Assembly: GCA_963754645.1 (NCBI GenBank)
Contig: CAVWGP010000011.1
Span: 1,488,001-1,552,000 of the forward strand
Length of the DNA stretch: 64,000 nt
Direction: 5' to 3'
Origin: CAVWGP01 sp963754645
Lineage (GTDB): Bacteria > Pseudomonadota > Alphaproteobacteria > Bin65
Shown piece after piece: positions 1 through 8,183 of the stretch. Positions within the stretch are counted from its first letter, which is position 1. Each line of letters begins with the position of its first letter. A program made the translations under genes and the position numbers. The notes under the pieces are model-generated. The model did no database searches. It was not told the origin of the DNA and worked only from the letters and a program-made list of their open reading frames with translations.

Positions 1-147
1 TTTGCAGGCAGCGTCGATCGCGGCGCGCCCGTGATCGTCGCCGACCAGCGACGGCACTTCCTTTTCCGCCCAGGCGCGGAGATCGCGCGCCAGCTGCTTG
101 TGCCGCGCCTCGAAGAACGGCCAATCGAGGAAGGTTGCGTCGGCCAT
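1..147 (-). CDS. Acyl-CoA dehydrogenase, N-terminal fragment (runs off the window)
   Basis: Only the first 49 codons are present; the gene continues beyond base 1. The start is ATG at 147-145 and the visible protein opens MADATFLDWPFFEARHKQLA, followed by an acidic and basic helix of the kind that begins acyl-CoA dehydrogenases (flavoproteins that oxidise acyl-CoA to enoyl-CoA). It lies 6 nt downstream of the enoyl-CoA hydratase gene on the same strand, so it is the distal member of the SDR-MarR-hydratase operon. The family call rests on this short N-terminus plus context; the FAD and substrate sites are outside the window. Confidence 0.7.
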   Translation of the reverse strand, partial: MADATFLDWPFFEARHKQLARDLRAWAEKEVPSLVGDDHGRAAIDAACK

Positions 148-153
148 CGCGGC

Positions 154-1014
154 TCAGTTCCCCTCGAACACGGGCCGTTCCTTCTTGACGAAGGCGTTGT
201 AGGCGCGGCGGAAGTCCTCGGTCTGCATGCAGATCGCCTGGGCTTGCGCCTCGGCTTCGATGAATTGATCGATGCCCATGTTCCATTCCTTGTCGAGCAT
301 GGTCTTGGTCATGGCATTGGCGAAGGTCGGGCCGTCGGCGATGCGCTGGGCGAGGGTGCGCGCTTCGCTGAGCAATTGCTCGGGCTCGACCAGGCGATTG
401 TAGAAGCCCCAGCGGTCGGCTTCGTCGGCCTTCATCGCGCGGCCGGTGAACAGCAATTCCGAGGCGCGGCCCTGGCCGATAATGCGCGGCAGCATGGCGC
501 AAGCGCCCATGTCGCAGCCGGCGAGGCCGACGCGATTGAACAGAAAGGCGACCGTCGAGCGCGGCGTGCCGAAGCGGATGTCCGAGGCCATGGCGACGCA
601 GGCGCCGGCGCCGGCGCAGATGCCGTCGATCGCGGCCACGATGGTTTGCGGGCAATTGCGCATCGCCTTGATGAGATCGCCCGTCATGCGCGTGAAATTC
701 ATCAACCCCGTCATATCGAGTTCGAGCAGCGGGCCGATGATCTCGTTCACGTCGCCGCCCGAGCAGAAATTGCCGCCGGCGCCGGTGACGATCACGGCTT
801 TCACGTCCTCGACATAGCCGAGCGCGCGGAAGGTGTCGCGCATCTCGGCGTAGGATTGGAAGGTGATCGGGTTCTTGCGCTCGGGCCGGTTGAGCGTCAG
901 CGTCGCGACCTTGCCGCTGACCTCCCAACCGAAATGCTGCGGCTTGAAATCGGCGGCGCGGCGCGGCGCCGTGTCCTTGAGCATCTGGCCGAACATGCGT
1001 CCTTGTTTCGTCAT
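154..1014 (-). CDS. Enoyl-CoA hydratase/isomerase family protein
   Basis: A 286-aa crotonase-fold protein. The oxyanion-hole segments are visible as FCSGGDV (about residues 83-89) and GICAGAGA (131-138). The region that usually carries the second catalytic acid reads GLAGCDMGA, so the exact reaction (hydration, isomerisation or hydrolysis) cannot be read from sequence. ATG at 1014 is chosen because it overlaps the MarR stop by 4 nt (ATGA), a typical translational coupling; a longer open frame upstream is antisense noise. Neighbours (SDR, MarR, acyl-CoA dehydrogenase, RidA) match clusters around 2-aminobenzoyl-CoA or salicylyl-CoA monooxygenase pathways, so a role in aromatic-CoA breakdown is inferred. 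Confidence 0.88.
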   Translation of the reverse strand: MTKQGRMFGQMLKDTAPRRAADFKPQHFGWEVSGKVATLTLNRPERKNPITFQSYAEMRDTFRALGYVEDVKAVIVTGAGGNFCSGGDVNEIIGPLLELDMTGLMNFTRMTGDLIKAMRNCPQTIVAAIDGICAGAGACVAMASDIRFGTPRSTVAFLFNRVGLAGCDMGACAMLPRIIGQGRASELLFTGRAMKADEADRWGFYNRLVEPEQLLSEARTLAQRIADGPTFANAMTKTMLDKEWNMGIDQFIEAEAQAQAICMQTEDFRRAYNAFVKKERPVFEGN

Positions 1015-1553
1015 TTGGCATTGTCCTTTTTTGTCTTGCCGTCGCCCTCGGCGCGGGCCTCGAAGGAAGCTTTGAGCTTGCCGAGCAGGCGATGCAACTC
1101 GGCGAGATCGCCGCGCGCCAAGCCTTGAAAGCGGTCGGCGATGAAATCCTGGTGCTTCGGGATCATGGCATCGAACGCCGCCTTGCCGGCCGCGGTCAAG
1201 CGCACGACATGGGCGCGCCGGTCGCGCGGCGAAGGCTGGCGGTCGACGAGGCCTTCTTGCATCAGGCGTTCGATCAGCCCGGTGATATTGCCGTTGGTGA
1301 CCATGAGCCCGCGCGACAGTTCGCCCATGGTGAGGCCATGCTTGGCGCGGTCGAGCAGGGCGAGCAAATCGAACCGCGGCAGGGTAATGCCGAATTCGCC
1401 GCGCAAGCCTTGGCGCACGTCGCGCTCGATCAAGGTCGCGCAAGTCAGCAAGCGGAACCAGACGCGGAGATCGAGCCGGTCGTCCTTGGTCAGCGCGGTT
1501 TCGCGGTCGCGCGCATCGTCCGGCAAACGCTGAAGCGCGCTCGGCGCCGGCAT
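1011..1553 (-). CDS. MarR-family transcriptional regulator
   Basis: A 180-aa winged-helix regulator. The central segment (about residues 45-135) shows the MarR pattern: LLALLDRAKHGLTMGELSRG (helices leading into the reader helix), NITGLIERLMQEGLVDR (recognition helix) and the wing RDRRAHVVRLTAAG. It sits between the SDR gene (1 nt away) and the hydratase gene (4-nt overlap), inside the operon it presumably controls. Local MarR proteins in aromatic catabolism commonly bind acyl-CoA or aromatic acid ligands and release the operator; the AT-rich dyad at 2408-2438 upstream of this operon is the obvious candidate target. Ligand unknown. Confidence 0.9.
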   Translation of the reverse strand: MPAPSALQRLPDDARDRETALTKDDRLDLRVWFRLLTCATLIERDVRQGLRGEFGITLPRFDLLALLDRAKHGLTMGELSRGLMVTNGNITGLIERLMQEGLVDRQPSPRDRRAHVVRLTAAGKAAFDAMIPKHQDFIADRFQGLARGDLAELHRLLGKLKASFEARAEGDGKTKKDNAK

Positions 1554-1554
1554 G

Positions 1555-2379
1555 TCACATCACCTCGCCGCCGGCGATGGCGATGGCCTGGCCGGTGATC
1601 GACGAGGATTGCGGCAGCGCGAGCCAGCCCACGGCCTCGGCCACTTCGGCGGGCGCGATGAGCCTGCCTTGCGGATTGGCCTTGGCCAGATCGGCGCGCG
1701 CTTCGGATTCGCTGCGGCCGGTCTTGGCGACAATGTTCGCAACCGTGTCGCGCGTCATCTCGGTCTCGACATAAGACGGGCACACGGCATTGACCGTCAC
1801 GCCGCTCTTCGCGGTTTCGAGCGCCAAGGCGCGCGTCATGCCGATCACCGCGTGTTTCGAGGCGACATAGGCGGAAACGTAGCGATAGCCGATCAGGCCC
1901 GCCGTCGAGGCCACGTTGACGATGCGCCCGTATTTCGCCTCGGTCATCGCCGGCAGCGCTTGCTGGGTGCAGAGGAAGCTGCCGATCAAATTGAGATCGA
2001 GCATCTTGCGCAGGAAAGCGAGATCGGTGCGCAGGAACGGGGCGCTTTCGCCGCGGCCGGCATTGTTGACGAGAATCGCCGGCGCGCCGAACGCGGCGCG
2101 CGCCTTGGCGAAGGCGGCGGCGACTTCGTCGGGCTTGGTCACGTCGGCGCTCGCCGCGGCAACGGGCACGGCATGCGTTCGGTTGAGGCGTGCCTTGGCT
2201 TCGTCGAGCGTGGCTTGGCTGCGGCCGATCAGCGTCAACGCCGCGCCGCGCGCCGCCAGATGCTCGGCGATGGCGTAGCCGATGCCGCGCCCGCCGCCGG
2301 TGACGACGGCATGCTGGCCGGTGAACGGCTTGGCCGCCGGCTGTGCCGCGGCGGGCGAAAATGGCGACGCTTGCGTCAT
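1555..2379 (-). CDS. Short-chain dehydrogenase/reductase (SDR)
   Basis: A 274-aa classical SDR. The nucleotide-binding loop TGGGRGIG is at residues 27-34, NNAG at 105-108, the catalytic Ser in NVASTAG (about 158) and the YVASK active site at 171-175; the C-terminus GQAIAIAGGEVM is typical of the FabG/3-hydroxyacyl-CoA dehydrogenase branch. The first gene of the operon SDR-MarR-hydratase-acyl-CoA dehydrogenase. It most likely oxidises a 3-hydroxyacyl-CoA intermediate, but the substrate cannot be read from sequence. The 18-residue N-terminal extension before the fold is Ala/Pro rich and an internal start is possible. Confidence 0.9.
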   Translation of the reverse strand: MTQASPFSPAAAQPAAKPFTGQHAVVTGGGRGIGYAIAEHLAARGAALTLIGRSQATLDEAKARLNRTHAVPVAAASADVTKPDEVAAAFAKARAAFGAPAILVNNAGRGESAPFLRTDLAFLRKMLDLNLIGSFLCTQQALPAMTEAKYGRIVNVASTAGLIGYRYVSAYVASKHAVIGMTRALALETAKSGVTVNAVCPSYVETEMTRDTVANIVAKTGRSESEARADLAKANPQGRLIAPAEVAEAVGWLALPQSSSITGQAIAIAGGEVM

Positions 2380-2407
2380 GCGGGAGCTTGCCTCGGCCAG
2401 GGGAATT

Positions 2408-2438
2408 ACTTTAAGTCTAAAATATATAGGTCTAAAGT
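2408..2438. promoter_or_regulatory. AT-rich dyad between divergent SDR operon and RidA gene; probable MarR operator/promoter
   Basis: A strikingly AT-rich 31-bp island in GC-rich DNA. Its ends, ACTTTA and TAAAGT, are inverted repeats, and read on the minus strand it contains two direct TTTAGAC heptamers around CTATATAT. It is 29 bp upstream of the SDR start and 53 bp upstream of the RidA start. MarR proteins usually bind such dyads over divergent promoters, so this is the natural operator for the MarR encoded at 1011-1553. Binding is inferred. Confidence 0.45.
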
Positions 2439-2491
2439 TTCAACCCCGCGTCGGCGCAACATTGCCGCACGCCGCAGGAAAGGACGAGCGC

Positions 2492-2887
2492 ATGCGCATG
2501 CTGCTGCCGCCGGGCTGGCCGCGCCCCAAAGGATACTCGAACGGCATCGCGGCCGAGGGCCGCTTCGTGTTCGTCGCCGGCGAAGTCGGCTGGAATCCGC
2601 TGACGGAAAAATTCGAGGCGACGGATTTCGTCGGCCAGTTCCGGCAAGCGCTCAAGAACATCGTCGCGATTCTCGCCGAGGGCGGCGCCAAGCCCGAGCA
2701 CATCGTGCGCATGACGTGGTACGTCACCGACAAGCAGGAATATCTTGCCAGCCTGAAAGGCGTCGGCGATGCCTATCGCGACATTGTCGGCCGGAATTTT
2801 CCCTGCATGGCCGCGATCGAGATCAAAGGGCTGATGGAACCCGACGCGAAAATCGAAATCGAGACGACGGCGATCGTCCCGAAATAG
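2492..2887 (+). CDS. RidA/YjgF-family protein (non-canonical, lacks the PARS arginine)
   Basis: A 131-aa Rid-fold protein. The family layout is clear: FVFVAGEVGWNP, the QALKNIVAILAEGGAKPEHIV helix-loop, RMTWYVTDKQEYL and a C-terminal IEIETTAIV strand. In archetypal RidA, which hydrolyses reactive enamines/imines, the segment before this strand reads P-A-R-S; here it is PCMA, so the catalytic arginine is missing and the protein belongs to one of the divergent Rid subgroups. ATG 2492 follows a purine-rich AGGAAAGGAC site; an upstream in-frame extension lacks one. Divergent from the SDR operon; such Rid genes accompany aminobenzoyl-CoA clusters, suggesting imine handling. Confidence 0.85.
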   Translation: MRMLLPPGWPRPKGYSNGIAAEGRFVFVAGEVGWNPLTEKFEATDFVGQFRQALKNIVAILAEGGAKPEHIVRMTWYVTDKQEYLASLKGVGDAYRDIVGRNFPCMAAIEIKGLMEPDAKIEIETTAIVPK

Positions 2888-2986
2888 TCCACAGACCCAC
2901 TTGTCAGCCGGGCGACGCGTAGCGCAGACTTTGCATTCGAATTCCGCACCATGCGGATTCGCCCAGCGACGCGAGAGGTCTGCGCG

Positions 2987-3394
2987 ATGTCGAACGAATC
3001 GACCGCCGTCATTGCCGCCAACAGGGAATTCTATCGGGCATTCTCGGCGCGCGACGTCGGCGCCATGGAACGGATGTGGTCGTCGCGCGCCTTCGTGGCC
3101 TGCATCCATCCCGGTTGGGACGCGATCATCGATCGCGCCGCGGTGCTGCGCAGCTGGCGGCAGATTCTCGAAAATCCGAGCGCGCCGACGGTCGCCTGCC
3201 GCAACGAGAAGCCCTTCGTGATCGGCGATATCGCCTTCGTCGTGTGCCATGAGGTGCTCGATGCCGGCGTGCTCGCGGCCACCAACATGTTCGCGCGCGA
3301 GGCCGGCGGCTGGAAATTGATCCATCATCAAGCCAGCCCGCTGTCGCAGATGCCGCACGACGAAGCCGAAATGCCCTCGGCGCAATTGCACTAA
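2987..3394 (+). CDS. NTF2-like / SnoaL-like domain protein
   Basis: About 135 aa, a single cystatin-like alpha+beta fold: an N-terminal helix with ANREFYRAFSARDVGAMERMW, then HPGW and a C-terminal strand set GWKLIHHQASPL. This is the pattern of DUF4440/SnoaL-3 proteins, a fold used for small-molecule binding or as a ketosteroid isomerase-like enzyme; no specific reaction can be assigned. ATG 2987 is chosen because GAGAGG sits about 8 nt upstream; an alternative in-frame ATG at 2951 lacks a ribosome site. The TetR gene starts 5 nt after its stop, so the two are probably cotranscribed. Confidence 0.8.
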   Translation: MSNESTAVIAANREFYRAFSARDVGAMERMWSSRAFVACIHPGWDAIIDRAAVLRSWRQILENPSAPTVACRNEKPFVIGDIAFVVCHEVLDAGVLAATNMFAREAGGWKLIHHQASPLSQMPHDEAEMPSAQLH

Positions 3395-3399
3395 GGGCG

Positions 3400-3984
3400 A
3401 TGGCGGCGCGAGGGACGAAACGCGGGAGCGCCCGCGTGGGACTCGTGGATACGGCGCTCCGGTTGTTCGAGCGCCACAGCTTTCACGGCGTCGGCATCGA
3501 CCGCATCCTGGCCGAGGCCGGCGTCGCGAAGATGACGCTCTACCACCATTTTTCCTCCAAGGACGCGCTCATCGTCGCCGTGCTCGAGCGGCGCGACGCC
3601 GCGTTTCGCGACGCGCTGGCGGCACGGCTCAACGGCCCCGCGGCCGCGCCGCGCGATCGCCTGCTGACGATGTTCGACGCGCTCGACGGATGGATTCGCG
3701 AGCCGGATTTTCGCGGCTCGCTGTTCGACAAGGCGGCGGGCGAATTCGGCGACAAGGACCATCCGGCGCGCAAGATCGTTCTCGCGCACAAATCCTGGCT
3801 GTTCGGCGAGGTGCGCCGCGCGGCGGCCGAAACCGGCGCGCTCGATCCGCTGCGTCTCGCGGCCGAGCTGTTCCTGCTGATGGAGGGCGCCATCACCGCC
3901 GCGACGGCAACGGGCGATCGCAGCGCCGCCCGCCGTGCCCGCGCCGCCGCCGCGACCTTGATCGAGGCCGCCGACTCAAGCTGA
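3400..3984 (+). CDS. TetR-family transcriptional regulator
   Basis: A 194-aa regulator. The N-terminal TetR helix-turn-helix is intact: ALRLFERHSFHGVGIDRIL, AEAGVAKMTLYHHFSSKDAL (recognition helix TLYHHF) and a helical ligand-binding C-terminal half of about 140 residues. It begins 5 nt after the NTF2-like gene and ends 121 nt before the propeller gene, whose upstream region carries a short inverted repeat (4010-4029) that could be its operator. Effector unknown. Confidence 0.92.
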   Translation: MAARGTKRGSARVGLVDTALRLFERHSFHGVGIDRILAEAGVAKMTLYHHFSSKDALIVAVLERRDAAFRDALAARLNGPAAAPRDRLLTMFDALDGWIREPDFRGSLFDKAAGEFGDKDHPARKIVLAHKSWLFGEVRRAAAETGALDPLRLAAELFLLMEGAITAATATGDRSAARRARAAAATLIEAADSS

Positions 3985-4009
3985 CGGGGGCCTTACTAGC
4001 GTCATATTG

Positions 4010-4029
4010 CGATGCTGTGACTGGCATCG
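4010..4029. promoter_or_regulatory. Short inverted repeat upstream of the propeller gene
   Basis: CGATGC-TGTGACTG-GCATCG, a perfect 6-bp dyad with an 8-bp spacer, lies 25 bp after the TetR stop and 76 bp before the TTG start at 4106. TetR proteins often bind dyads of this size, but the site could also be chance. The right half and its flank ACTGGCATCGTCG recur at about 36824 downstream of another gene. Confidence 0.25.
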
Positions 4030-4105
4030 TCGGCATTCGCGTTTGTCATTGGCGCCGCGGGGCCGGTCAGTCGTCTCATCGCTCTCTGCCGAGGTGTGAC
4101 CGATT

Positions 4106-5389
4106 TTGCGATTTCGCGTTTCAATCCTTCTTGCCGCCGTCGCGTGCGGCGCAATGTTCCCGGCGCCACGGGCCCGCGCGCTGGACATGGTCTGCGCCGG
4201 AACGTCCGGCGACGGGCTGATCTGCATCGATGCCGGCGGCATCAAACATCTCAATCGCCGGAACGGCTCGATCCCTGGCGACCGCATATCGGATCTCGTG
4301 GTCTGCGACGGCAAGGTCATCTTCGCCGTGGAAGAGGCCATTCTGAGCTACGACGGCGCGCTGGTCGGCCCGCCCAATGCCGTCGGCCGCGGATTGGTCG
4401 GCAACATCAGTTGCGACGACGAGGGCCGGCTCTGGGCGGCGAGCCAAAGCACCGTGTCGAGCTGGGACGGCAGCACCTGGCGCCATCACGAGCTGCGCGC
4501 GATCGCGCCCGCGGGCACGCGCCGCCCCTATGTCGCCGGCCTCGCCGCCGGGCCGAAAGGAACCGTGTGGCTCACCATGCCCGACGGCATCGCGGCGCAT
4601 TTCAACGGGCGCGTTTGGACCGTGCATCGCCAGGGCCAGGGCTTCCGCGACAGCCATCGCTTCGGACCCATCCTCGTCGATAGCAAAGGTCAGGCTTGGC
4701 TGCCCTACGCGCAGGGCCTCTATACGTTCAAGGGCGAGCGCTGGGAATCGCTGCGCACCATCGCGTCGGCGCACCACATCGTCGAAGACAAAAGCAACCG
4801 GCTCTGGCTCACATCGGGCGCGCGCATCGCCGTCGTCGACGGCGGACGGACGCGCGCCTTCGACGCCGAGCAGAACATCCGCGAACTCGCGGTCGACAGC
4901 GCCGGCGCCGTGTGGACGGCGACGGAATTCGGCCTCGGCCGCTTCGCCGACAACAAGTGGCAGTCTTGGCAGATGCACAATTCCGATCTGCCCGACAACG
5001 ATCTGCGCTCGATCGTCGTTCTCGGCGAGGGCGCGGCCCCGCCCGCGGGCGGCGCCAAGGCGAAGGGAATGCTTGCCGGCACGCTGCTGTGGTCCGACTC
5101 CAAGCCGATGGCCGAGGCGGACATCCACATCTGCGGCGTGCGCGCCTATGATTTCGGCGCCAACAAGGGCCCGTGCGACGACAAACCGCTGGCCGCGAAA
5201 TCGCGCAGCGCCGCCGACGGCAAGTTCGTCTTCCGCGACATTCCGGCGGCGAACTACTACTTGGTCGTGCGGCCCAAGGGCCAGCAGCGCTGGATCCGTT
5301 TCGCCACCGAGGCGGCGCGCTTCAAGCTGGCGCCGGGCGGCGAGCGCCAGGTCGGCCTGGTCGTCATCGACGCGCGCCAGCGCGAATAA
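4106..5389 (+). CDS. Secreted beta-propeller protein with C-terminal carboxypeptidase-regulatory-like domain
   Basis: A 427-aa protein. The first 25 residues are a Sec signal (hydrophobic ILLAAVACGAMF, cleavage near ARA-LD). Residues about 30-320 are short repeats with the D-x-x-G-x-x-W pattern of two-component-regulator-type propellers (GRLWAASQ, GTVWLTMP, GQAWLPYA, NRLWLTSG, GAVWTATE). Residues about 330-427 form an Ig-like regulatory domain (DGKFVFRDIPAANYYLVVRP). It should act in the periplasm or outside. The start is TTG at 4106, chosen because GAGGTG lies 9 nt upstream and no ATG or GTG precedes the signal peptide. No enzymatic motif is visible. Confidence 0.75.
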   Translation: MRFRVSILLAAVACGAMFPAPRARALDMVCAGTSGDGLICIDAGGIKHLNRRNGSIPGDRISDLVVCDGKVIFAVEEAILSYDGALVGPPNAVGRGLVGNISCDDEGRLWAASQSTVSSWDGSTWRHHELRAIAPAGTRRPYVAGLAAGPKGTVWLTMPDGIAAHFNGRVWTVHRQGQGFRDSHRFGPILVDSKGQAWLPYAQGLYTFKGERWESLRTIASAHHIVEDKSNRLWLTSGARIAVVDGGRTRAFDAEQNIRELAVDSAGAVWTATEFGLGRFADNKWQSWQMHNSDLPDNDLRSIVVLGEGAAPPAGGAKAKGMLAGTLLWSDSKPMAEADIHICGVRAYDFGANKGPCDDKPLAAKSRSAADGKFVFRDIPAANYYLVVRPKGQQRWIRFATEAARFKLAPGGERQVGLVVIDARQRE

Positions 5390-5407
5390 GCGGCATTACG
5401 GCGCGAC

Positions 5408-6052
5408 CTATTTCGGCCAGTTATCGGGCCACGCGATGCCCTGTTTCCCCATCATGCGCTGGAACGCCGGCCGCTGCCGCACGGCGTCGGCGAGGCGCTT
5501 GATGTGCGGCCAGTGCCAGGCGGGCTTCGGCATGGTGCGGCTCCAGCGCGCCAGCATGGTCAGATAGATATCGGCCAAGCTGAAGCGCTCGCCGGCGAGA
5601 TAGGGCGTCGCCGCCAGCGCGCGATCCAGGATGTCCCACATCGCGGCCATGCGCCGCTCGCTCACGGCTTTGAGCTCGGCGCGGCCGGCGTCGTTGTCGG
5701 CGAACCAATCGGGGTGGTGCCAATGCAGGGCGCATTCCTGCACCGTGTTGGTGAGGTAGACCAACCATTGGTAGAAACGCCCGCGCTCGGGCGTGCCCGG
5801 CGGCGGCGCCACGCCGGCGCCGGGGTGCTTGTCCGCGATATAGAGGCAGATCGCGGCGGTCTCGAACAGCACGGTGTCGCCATCGACGAGCGTCGGAATG
5901 CGCCCGTTGGGGTTGAGTTTCTTATACTCGGGCGCGTGGTGCCGTTTGGCGGCAGTGTCGAGGAGGATCGGCTCGTACGCGGCGCCGACTTCTTCCAACA
6001 CGGCCTGCGGCGCCATCGCGGCGGTTCCCGGCGCCCAATAAAGTTTGTACAT
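5408..6052 (-). CDS. Glutathione S-transferase family protein
   Basis: A 214-aa two-domain GST. The N-terminal thioredoxin-fold half contains the glutathione-binding cis-proline and Glu-Thr pair in GRIPTLVDGD and LFETAAICLYIADKHP; the C-terminal helical half has GERFSLADIYLTMLARW. The N-terminus MYKLYWAPGTAA replaces the usual catalytic Tyr/Ser position with APGTAA, so the activating residue is uncertain. The start ATG at 6052 begins directly at the fold; an apparent upstream extension is the overlapping 3' end of the polyferredoxin gene in another frame. It follows that gene by 10 nt on the same strand. Confidence 0.9.
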   Translation of the reverse strand: MYKLYWAPGTAAMAPQAVLEEVGAAYEPILLDTAAKRHHAPEYKKLNPNGRIPTLVDGDTVLFETAAICLYIADKHPGAGVAPPPGTPERGRFYQWLVYLTNTVQECALHWHHPDWFADNDAGRAELKAVSERRMAAMWDILDRALAATPYLAGERFSLADIYLTMLARWSRTMPKPAWHWPHIKRLADAVRQRPAFQRMMGKQGIAWPDNWPK

Positions 6053-6062
6053 GGCGGTTCCC

Positions 6063-8108
6063 TCAGTTCGGTTTCTTGCCGCCGGGCGGCAGATCTTGCA
6101 AGGCTTCGGCTTCGTCGGTCGTGCGCGGGAATGGGCGCGGCGTGCCGGCATAGGGATCGAGCTTCGATTCGGTTTGCGCGACGATGCGGCAATCGCCGCA
6201 CATGCGCATGCGGTCGGCCATGGCACCGTCGCTATACATCCAATGCGAGCCCGCCAGCTTGGCGATCACGCGCTCGACCGTGCTCTTGGTGCCGAAGGCC
6301 TTGCCGCAGCGGATGCAATGCGCGGGCTCCTCTTCCTTGATCGTGACCGGCGCCCGCGCGGCGACGCGGAAATCGATGCGCGGCACGAGGTCGATGACTT
6401 TTTCCGGGCACGTGTTCTTGCACAACCCGCATTGCACGCAAGCGTCCTCGGTGAAGCGCAGCATCGGGCGCTCGGGGTTGTCGGCCAAGGCGCCGGTCGG
6501 GCAGGCCGAAACGCAGGCGAGGCACAGCGTGCAGCCCGCGACTTCGACCTTGAGTCCGCCGAAGGGCGCGCCCTTGGGCAAGGCGAGAACATCCACCGGC
6601 GCCGGCGCCGCCTCGTGCAGCTTGGCGAGCGCCAGGCGGAGCAGGCCGCGCTTGTCGCCCATCGGCAAGAACGGGCGCGCCGTGCCAGGCGCCGCGAGGT
6701 CGAGCGCGTAAAGCGCATCGGAGAGCGCGTCGGGATCGTCGGTCTCGATCAGGCCGATGCGACCGGCGCCGAAGCCGAGCCCGGTCAGCAGCGCCTCCGT
6801 GAGGCCCATTTGCTGCGCCAGCCCCGCGAGATCGTGCTTCGGCTTGGCCGGCAGCAAGAGGCGAATGCCGGCGGCGCCGAAGGCAAAGACAGCCGCGAAA
6901 AAATCCAGGCCGGCTTGCGTAACCTCGTTGACCGCGAAGGGCAGCACGCGCGCCGGCAAGCCGCGCCCGCCGCGCGCCGCCATGTCGATCAGCGGCGTGC
7001 CGTGGCGCGTGTCGTGCACCAGCAGCGTGGCGCCCTTGCCGCCGGCGGCGAGAAACGCCTCGACCAAAACGCGCGCCCGCTCGGCCAGCGCGGCGGCGGC
7101 GGGCACGGCATAGGCGGCGGCGCCGGTCGGGCACACGGCGGCACAACTGCCGCAGCCGGCGCAAACAAAGGGATCGATCGCGACCTTGTCGCCCGCCGAC
7201 GCAATCGCGCCGGTCGGGCAAATATCGATGCAGCGCGTGCAGCCGGTCTTGCGCGAGCGCGAATGGGCGCAGATCTCGGCATGGTAATCGACGTAGCGCG
7301 GCTTTTCGAATTCGCCGACCAGGCCGGCGAGCGCGTCGATCGCGGCGTCGAGAGCGGCGGCGCTGCCGGGATCGGGCCGGCGATAGCCGTCGCGCGTCTC
7401 GTGCGCCGTGAACAAGGGCGTGCCTCCGGTGAGGTCGAGGATGAGATCGCATTTCGAACGCGCGCCGTCGCGGCTCGCGCCGAAAACGAAGCCGGTGCGC
7501 GACGACGGTGCCGCGACCGCGTAATCGTCGACCACGAGCTCGAAGGCGCCGAGATGGCCTTTCACGGCGCGGACGCGGCCCTGGACGACGGGAATTTCCG
7601 TCACCCGCGCCGGCAGCGCGGCGGCGCCGGGCTGCAGGACCACGGTCACGTCGAGCGTGTCCTTGAGCCGCAGCGCGGCGTCGATCGCCAGTTGATCCTT
7701 GCCGTAAATCAAGGTTACGCCGCGCGACCGCATGGTCAGCGTCGGGGTCGGCGCGAAGTCCTCGGCGGCGAGGCGCAACAGCGCCGCGATCTTGGGCGTG
7801 GCATCGCGCGCCTCCGCCGACCAGCCGGCGGCGGCGCGGATATCGACATAGCTGATCGGTGTCGCGGATTTCGCCGCCTCGCGCTGCTCCTCGAAGCGCG
7901 GCGCTTCCTGCGTGCAGGCGACGATGAGCGGCGTCCCGTCATTGAGCGCGGCGACGAAGCGGCCCAGCTCGGTGCCGCAAAGCTGCGTCGCCAGCCGGTC
8001 CGGCGCGCCGCCGCACGCCTTGGCGAGCGCCTTGCCGTCGAGCGGCATGGTGCCTTCGCAATCGCAGATCAGCACGCGTTTGCCGCCGACGGTCATCGTA
8101 TCTTTCAT
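6063..8108 (-). CDS. Large 4Fe-4S polyferredoxin-like protein of the formate dehydrogenase locus
   Basis: About 681 aa. The N-terminal half has no cofactor motif. From about residue 270 there are ferredoxin modules: CTRCIDICP, CAGCGSCAAVCP, CTLCLACVSACP and CVQCGLCKNTCP, so at least four [4Fe-4S] sites; a last cysteine set CIRCGKAF and CGDCRIV near the C-terminus may bind zinc or iron. Proteins of this architecture are conserved next to DUF3305/DUF3306, DUF6352 and FDH3 genes in Alphaproteobacteria; a role in electron transfer or cofactor assembly for formate dehydrogenase is inferred from context only. Start ATG 8108 is preferred over an upstream ATG at 8156. Confidence 0.85.
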   Translation of the reverse strand: MKDTMTVGGKRVLICDCEGTMPLDGKALAKACGGAPDRLATQLCGTELGRFVAALNDGTPLIVACTQEAPRFEEQREAAKSATPISYVDIRAAAGWSAEARDATPKIAALLRLAAEDFAPTPTLTMRSRGVTLIYGKDQLAIDAALRLKDTLDVTVVLQPGAAALPARVTEIPVVQGRVRAVKGHLGAFELVVDDYAVAAPSSRTGFVFGASRDGARSKCDLILDLTGGTPLFTAHETRDGYRRPDPGSAAALDAAIDALAGLVGEFEKPRYVDYHAEICAHSRSRKTGCTRCIDICPTGAIASAGDKVAIDPFVCAGCGSCAAVCPTGAAAYAVPAAAALAERARVLVEAFLAAGGKGATLLVHDTRHGTPLIDMAARGGRGLPARVLPFAVNEVTQAGLDFFAAVFAFGAAGIRLLLPAKPKHDLAGLAQQMGLTEALLTGLGFGAGRIGLIETDDPDALSDALYALDLAAPGTARPFLPMGDKRGLLRLALAKLHEAAPAPVDVLALPKGAPFGGLKVEVAGCTLCLACVSACPTGALADNPERPMLRFTEDACVQCGLCKNTCPEKVIDLVPRIDFRVAARAPVTIKEEEPAHCIRCGKAFGTKSTVERVIAKLAGSHWMYSDGAMADRMRMCGDCRIVAQTESKLDPYAGTPRPFPRTTDEAEALQDLPPGGKKPN

Positions 8109-8183
8109 GCCGGCGAAGCTAGGACCGGCGCCGCTTGCGGTAAAGGCCGTTGGCAACCGGCGCTGGCTCGCCCGGTTGCCGCC

